Made by a program: the position numbers and the translations under genes
In this document: positions 5,013 through 5,095 of the stretch, piece by piece
Position numbering within the stretch: position 1 is the stretch's first letter
Layout of the letters: each line of letters begins with the position of its first letter
Notes under the pieces: generated by a model
Databases searched by the model: none
Seen by the model: the letters and a program-made list of their open reading frames with translations, nothing else
What the model was told of the DNA's origin: nothing
Assembly: GCA_002067565.1 (NCBI GenBank)
Contig: MVQZ01000158.1
Location: forward strand, 1-5,095
From: Methanobacterium sp. PtaU1.Bin242
Lineage (GTDB): Archaea; Methanobacteriota; Methanobacteria; Methanobacteriales; Methanobacteriaceae
Length of the DNA stretch: 5,095 bases
Reading direction: 5' to 3'

Positions 5013-5095
5013 TTATTTTGAACAATTAATCGCTAATATAAAAAAAGGCAGAATAATATAGATAATCATCATAATCATTTTTAGGGGCTGGTTAT
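5013..5095 (-). CDS. Possible C-terminal end of a hydrophobic protein, partial at window edge
   Basis: A minus-strand frame is open from the window edge to a TAA at 5015-5013. Its 26 visible residues read NQPLKMIMMIIYIILPFFIL followed by AINCSK. That is one membrane-spanning segment with a short polar tail, and it could be the last helix of a membrane protein whose start lies beyond 5095. The stop is 45 bases before the FAD oxidoreductase start, so the two could be co-transcribed. Against it: AT-rich DNA often encodes such runs by chance, and a good TATA-like element for the FAD gene lies inside the frame. No family can be named from this length. Confidence 0.35.
   Translation of the reverse strand, partial: NQPLKMIMMIIYIILPFFILAINCSK
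5034..5042 (-). promoter_or_regulatory. TATA box candidate for the FAD oxidoreductase
   Basis: Minus-strand TTTATATTA preceded by a T run. Transcription would start near 5013, leaving a leader of about 46 nt that contains the Shine-Dalgarno. If the hydrophobic frame at 5013-5095 is a real gene, this promoter sits inside its end. Confidence 0.45.

Noticed and set aside
1..5095. CRISPR array, tRNA, rRNA, riboswitch or complete insertion sequence
   Set aside because: No regularly spaced repeats, no cloverleaf or rRNA-like GC-rich block, and no intact transposase with long terminal repeats were seen on either strand.

Overview
The window looks like a chromosomal stretch from a methanogenic archaeon, most likely Methanobacteriales (a Methanobacterium-like genome). 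The DNA is AT-rich. Ribosome binding sites read AGGTGATC and AAGGAGGAA, which match the archaeal 16S 3' end. TATA-type promoters of the TTTATATTA kind replace bacterial -35/-10 boxes. A Cys-rich membrane protein carries an IRVMCSHCPHYAE motif that I recall from methanogen genomes. All family assignments come from reading the translations; no database search was run.

Every convincing gene is on the minus strand, so the biological order is right to left. At the right edge (5013-5095) is a possible C-terminal tail of a hydrophobic protein. It is followed by a COG0644 / geranylgeranyl-reductase-like FAD oxidoreductase (3963-4967, TTG start, strong Shine-Dalgarno). A 408-base gap (3555-3962) comes next. 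It holds a T-rich terminator, a 7-bp stem-loop, the promoter of the next gene, and on the plus strand two short out-of-frame coding fragments that may be a decayed transposase. Then come an auxin-efflux-carrier (AEC) family permease (2613-3554) and a 14-TM DHA2-type MFS exporter (1009-2400). Both have a TATA box 26-27 nt before the ATG and no Shine-Dalgarno, so both are probably leaderless transcripts.

The left 890 bases are different in character. A Cys-rich four-TM membrane protein is split by a frameshift into 647-886 (TTG start, good Shine-Dalgarno) and 288-647, overlapping as TAATG. Adding one T in a T4 run would restore a protein of about 199 residues with the family motif intact. Next to it, running off the left edge (1-227), is a winged-helix regulator whose reading frame is broken three times within about 90 bases. 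These broken genes lie close together while the three transporter and enzyme genes are intact over 3.3 kb. That suggests local gene decay, or locally poor sequence.

Functionally, the MFS and AEC proteins are separate single-gene efflux or permease units, and the flavoprotein is probably a lipid/isoprenoid or related reductase. The Cys-rich protein and the winged-helix regulator may once have formed a small regulator plus metal- or redox-responsive membrane-protein unit. Nothing here amounts to a clear new defence or biosynthetic system. The points most worth checking are the two broken genes, the duplicated promoter-like repeat upstream of the Cys-rich gene, and the leaderless promoters.
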